Assembly (NCBI GenBank): GCA_029891345.1
Contig: CM056994.1
Span: 221,134,491 to 221,198,490, forward strand
Direction: 5' to 3'
Length of the DNA stretch: 64,000 nt
DNA from: Dryococelus australis
Taxonomy: Eukaryota; Arthropoda; Insecta; Phasmatodea; Phasmatidae
The notes beneath the pieces were generated by a model, which worked only from the letters and a program-made list of their open reading frames with translations, was not told where the DNA came from and made no database searches. Shown piece after piece: positions 61,301 through 64,000 of this stretch. A program made the position numbers and the translations under genes. Positions within the stretch are counted from its first letter, which is position 1. The number at the start of each line of letters is the position of its first letter.

Positions 61301-61482
61301 CTGTCAGCAGGGCAGTCAATAAGAATATGGATAAACTTTCTTTTCGCTGGACTGGTCCATACCATATCCAACATTTTCTGACACCCGTCACTGCCAGTCT
61401 TGATGACCCTATTTCTGGGAAGTATATTACTAGAACACATGTCTTTCACTTAAAGAAATTTCATTCGCCCATGTCCAAATGA
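58350..61482 (+). pseudogene. pol remnant (protease, RT, RNase H, integrase)
   Basis: Protease VNAVVDSGST; RT with RLAPPKIEILREQV, LVPKPN, RLHFGLGTGAQVLTRLL and YLDDLVIYS; RNase H with FILQTDASSLIVGAVL and HIRGSQNVVADALSRMF; integrase with AHLGTRKTIQAIRKHFIWKG, FIDFDDPFPRSKFGNNMLV, SPYNPPPSHAERFNR and a C-terminal RWTGPYHI module. All are Ty3/gypsy-type and in the usual order. Broken at several points. Confidence 0.9.
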
Positions 61483-62187
61483 GTTGTCGTTTATTTACAT
61501 GTTCAGGAGCGGCCGATCGTAACTGTGAATTCTTTTGTTAATTTGTTGTTTCCCTAGCTGGCCAGCCATAAAACTTTTCTTGGTGGTGTACCTCATGCCT
61601 CCAGACCTCCCCAGCCAAAATTTCTTTTCTGGCCTCAACTTGGTTTTGACTGTGGCCTGATCACCCACATGTTCAAGTCCTTCTGGGGTCTACTTTTGTT
61701 TGTGTGCTGTATAAATGCAAGAAAACTCCTAGGTACTAAATTAAGTGAATCACTATTGGTGTATATTAATTTGAGTTGAACAACTTCTATTATTGTGTAC
61801 TAACTTGGGTTTTGTGATTTTGTATTTTGAACCAAATGTTGTGTTACTAAATATTATGTCATGTAAGTTTGCATTGTCTAGTTGTCTTGGGTAACGTAAA
61901 TTGTGTTTCTTTGTAAAATAATTAAAATTGCATTGGGATATGAACTTAGCAAATGTCTTAGGCGTGACAATAAGTTTGTGTGGATATTTTTTTTATTTGG
62001 TTCTTTTGGGTCTGACTAGTTTAGGATTTATAAATATGAGGAAATCATTGTAAAATAATATTTCTATGAGAAAGTTTTTTTTTTTTTTTTTACCTTGATC
62101 TTCCTTTAAGAGAACTTTTCTAGTTACGGCTATACTCCTTATGAGTGTACCCTGTTGTTTGTTTTAGTGTTGCTTTCCTGGTGAGGC
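61483..62187 (+). other. Spacer between integrase and env; possible env splice acceptors
   Basis: AT-rich. Pyrimidine tracts ending in AG (TTGTTTCCCTAG at about 61557 and GTTTGTTTTAG at about 62167) precede env. Errantivirus env is made from a spliced RNA, so the second is a plausible acceptor. Confidence 0.4.
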
Positions 62188-63660
62188 ATGATGCTTCTTA
62201 CCTGTGTCAGAGTACTGGTTCTGGCCAGTGCCGCCTTCGCATCGGTCACTATCACCACTCTGGAGTCTGGTGTACTATTCGAGCATGAGGACGATGTTCT
62301 CTTTTCTGACAGTACTTATTCCGTGGTTTTAAAATTTGACATGATTTCCCTTGATACTGAGTGTAGTGAGTTGTAAGAGATGATCAACGACATTGTGTCA
62401 GTGCATAAACAAACAAGGAATCCTGGAGACAACTCGTCATTTGAACTGAATTATGATTTAACTGTCACCCAGTTAAAAAACAGTTTTATCGCCTTCAAAT
62501 TAGAAGTGCAGACTTTAACCTCTTTGTTACCTTCCAGAGCAAAGCAATCTCTCTTTGATTTTAGCGGAAAAATTTTGATAACAGTCTTTGGAACTCTGGA
62601 CTCTGAAGATCTCACCCTTTTGGAATAATGCTTAAACTCCTTACAGTATAGCCAAGATGATATTTCGACCAATGTAGCCAATCAGATTATCTTAATTTGG
62701 AAGACAGGATAAACAATATACTATTTATAAAAGAAGCTGAGTCAACTATATCTTGATCACTATTATACCTTATTTCAGAACCTCTCTTTTGCTCTTCATG
62801 ATACCCTTGACTGTATGATTCTCCTCAGTTATCGTATTGATTTGAATGGGATGCTCCTTAGAGTAAGTGAAGCTCTCACAAATGCTAGGTTAGAAATTTT
62901 TGACCTCAGACATGCAATTGAAACCAGTGTACACGGAATACTCAGTACCACCCTATTGAGTGCCAATGTTTTCTTGAAGATTTTGAAACATATTCAGCAA
63001 CTTCTCACATTGCCTATATATATGTTAGCCCCTGTTGTACATGAGAACCTATACATGTTTTATGGTATGAGTAACATTCAAGCTATTATTTACAATTCCT
63101 CTTTTAATGTCGTTACAAACATCCCTTTGGCCAAGGACAGTTTGTTTGAAAGGTACCATTTTATTCCTTTTATTCCTTTTCCCTTCTTGTTTTCCAAATT
63201 GGGCAGATACCTACTTCTTAACGTTCATGAGTATCTCATCCTTAGTTTACATCGTAAATACTTTGCTATGGCCAACCACATTTCTTTGGCGAATTGTAAA
63301 ACACATGGTATTACCCTCTGTCCCACAAATTTCCCATTTTTTGATGCACACGTAGATAATTGTGAGTTAAACCTATTCACTGGTAAGAAATATTTTGAAA
63401 CTTGTCACAAAACCGTTATGAATTTGAAACTGTCCTTTTTACGCAAGACCACTTCACATTGTATTTTTGTATAAAACACCTCTGTTGATGTAACATTTTT
63501 TGTAGGTCCAAAACTGAAATATTTTCCCCTTTCACCTTAGCCTTATCTGCTTTGATCAACAATGCATCATATTGTGACTTGATGAGCCCTTTCTTTAAAA
63601 CCTTTGGTTCAGTTAACCCTGCCCTTCACTACAATTACCTTACCAATTATTCATGTGCCT
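62188..63660 (+). pseudogene. env remnant, F-protein (Baculo_F) type, fossil
   Basis: The leader MMLLTCVRVLVLASAAFASV is a signal-peptide-like start. The region then has a furin-like RAKQSLFDFSGKIL block, VFGTLDSEDL (a strong Env family signature), a helical region (LRVSEALTNARLEIFDLRHAI) and a Cys-bearing ectodomain. The membrane anchor is not seen before the end of the element. It mediates fusion in the family. Broken. Confidence 0.8.
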
Positions 63661-63715
63661 AAATTAGTGAGAGTTTTGATATAGCCCTGTATCTGTACCC
63701 TGGCACATGGTACTA

Positions 63716-63945
63716 GAAGTGGTGATGTTCCCCAGCACAGTCAAAATAGTGGACCTTGATAGTTACGAGTGTGCACACTAAAATTACATGTAACGTGCAA
63801 CAAGGAATGAAATAACCTGGCCGAACTTGTAAGATCTCGTGCATCTATTACAATTTGTTGTTCAAGGTATGTCAAAAGAGGTAAAATTATTTCATGTTTG
63901 TCTTGAGCCAAAAAAAGGTACATTTAATAGGTTAACACAAAATAT
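63716..63945 (+). repeat. Right arm of the ~230-bp inverted repeat
   Basis: Inverted match of 55150-55378. The similarity ends near AACACAAAATAT at about 63945; the flank to 64000 is AT-rich with no gene. Confidence 0.9.
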
Positions 63946-64000
63946 TTTATTTCTAATAATATGTAAAGCAAACTTTTATCACTTTCAGGGTGTGGGGGTA

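Overview
The window looks like nuclear DNA of an arthropod, most likely an insect. The support is an AT-rich background, CR1-like LINEs with a PHD-type ORF1, a PIF/Harbinger element with a MADF-BESS gene, a Penelope-like element, and Ty3/gypsy-class elements with insect-errantivirus-type Env. The species cannot be read from this. I recognise no ordinary host gene, rRNA, tRNA or CRISPR array. Almost everything that can be assigned is transposable-element sequence, mostly decayed and often nested.

Layout. 1-4.5 kb: two minus-strand copies of one LINE family in tandem. 6.6-14 kb: a GC-rich gag-like island and a minus-strand LTR-like segment split by a 4.5-kb TIR transposon (8443-12984), which itself carries a TA-flanked element, a hAT element with a perfect 8-bp target duplication, and a MITE. 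14-19.7 kb: a minus-strand env-bearing gypsy-class fossil (integrase, env). 20.5-22.4 kb: a minus-strand Penelope-like element (RT end, GIY-YIG, hammerhead-like core) split by a 710-bp TA-flanked element. 24.1-25.5 kb: a Tigger/pogo remnant keeping only the CENP-B-like DNA-binding part. 27.3-32.3 kb: a GC-rich gag-like fossil with duplicated zinc-binding modules and a zinc knuckle. 34.7-39.3 kb: a PIF/Harbinger element whose two genes run on opposite strands with interleaved exons. 39.8-48.1 kb: three plus-strand LINE copies head to tail. 48.1-54.3 kb: a minus-strand gypsy fossil with a ~160-bp repeat array after the integrase and a TA-flanked element inside its RT. 55.1-63.95 kb: a plus-strand gag-pol-env errantivirus-like fossil flanked by an inverted repeat.

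How the parts relate. The LINEs share an ORF1 with a PHD-like finger, an APE-type endonuclease and an RT, and end in a hairpin plus (ATT)n. Every LINE 5' junction visible here lies in an ATT tract, usually the tail of another copy, which suggests self-targeting. In the Harbinger element, the transposase exons and the MADF-BESS exons sit in each other's introns with consistent splice sites and reading phase. Three ~700-bp non-autonomous elements with TA duplications share a terminal pattern and sit inside other elements, so they give a relative insertion order. The LTR-class elements are reported as fossils only.
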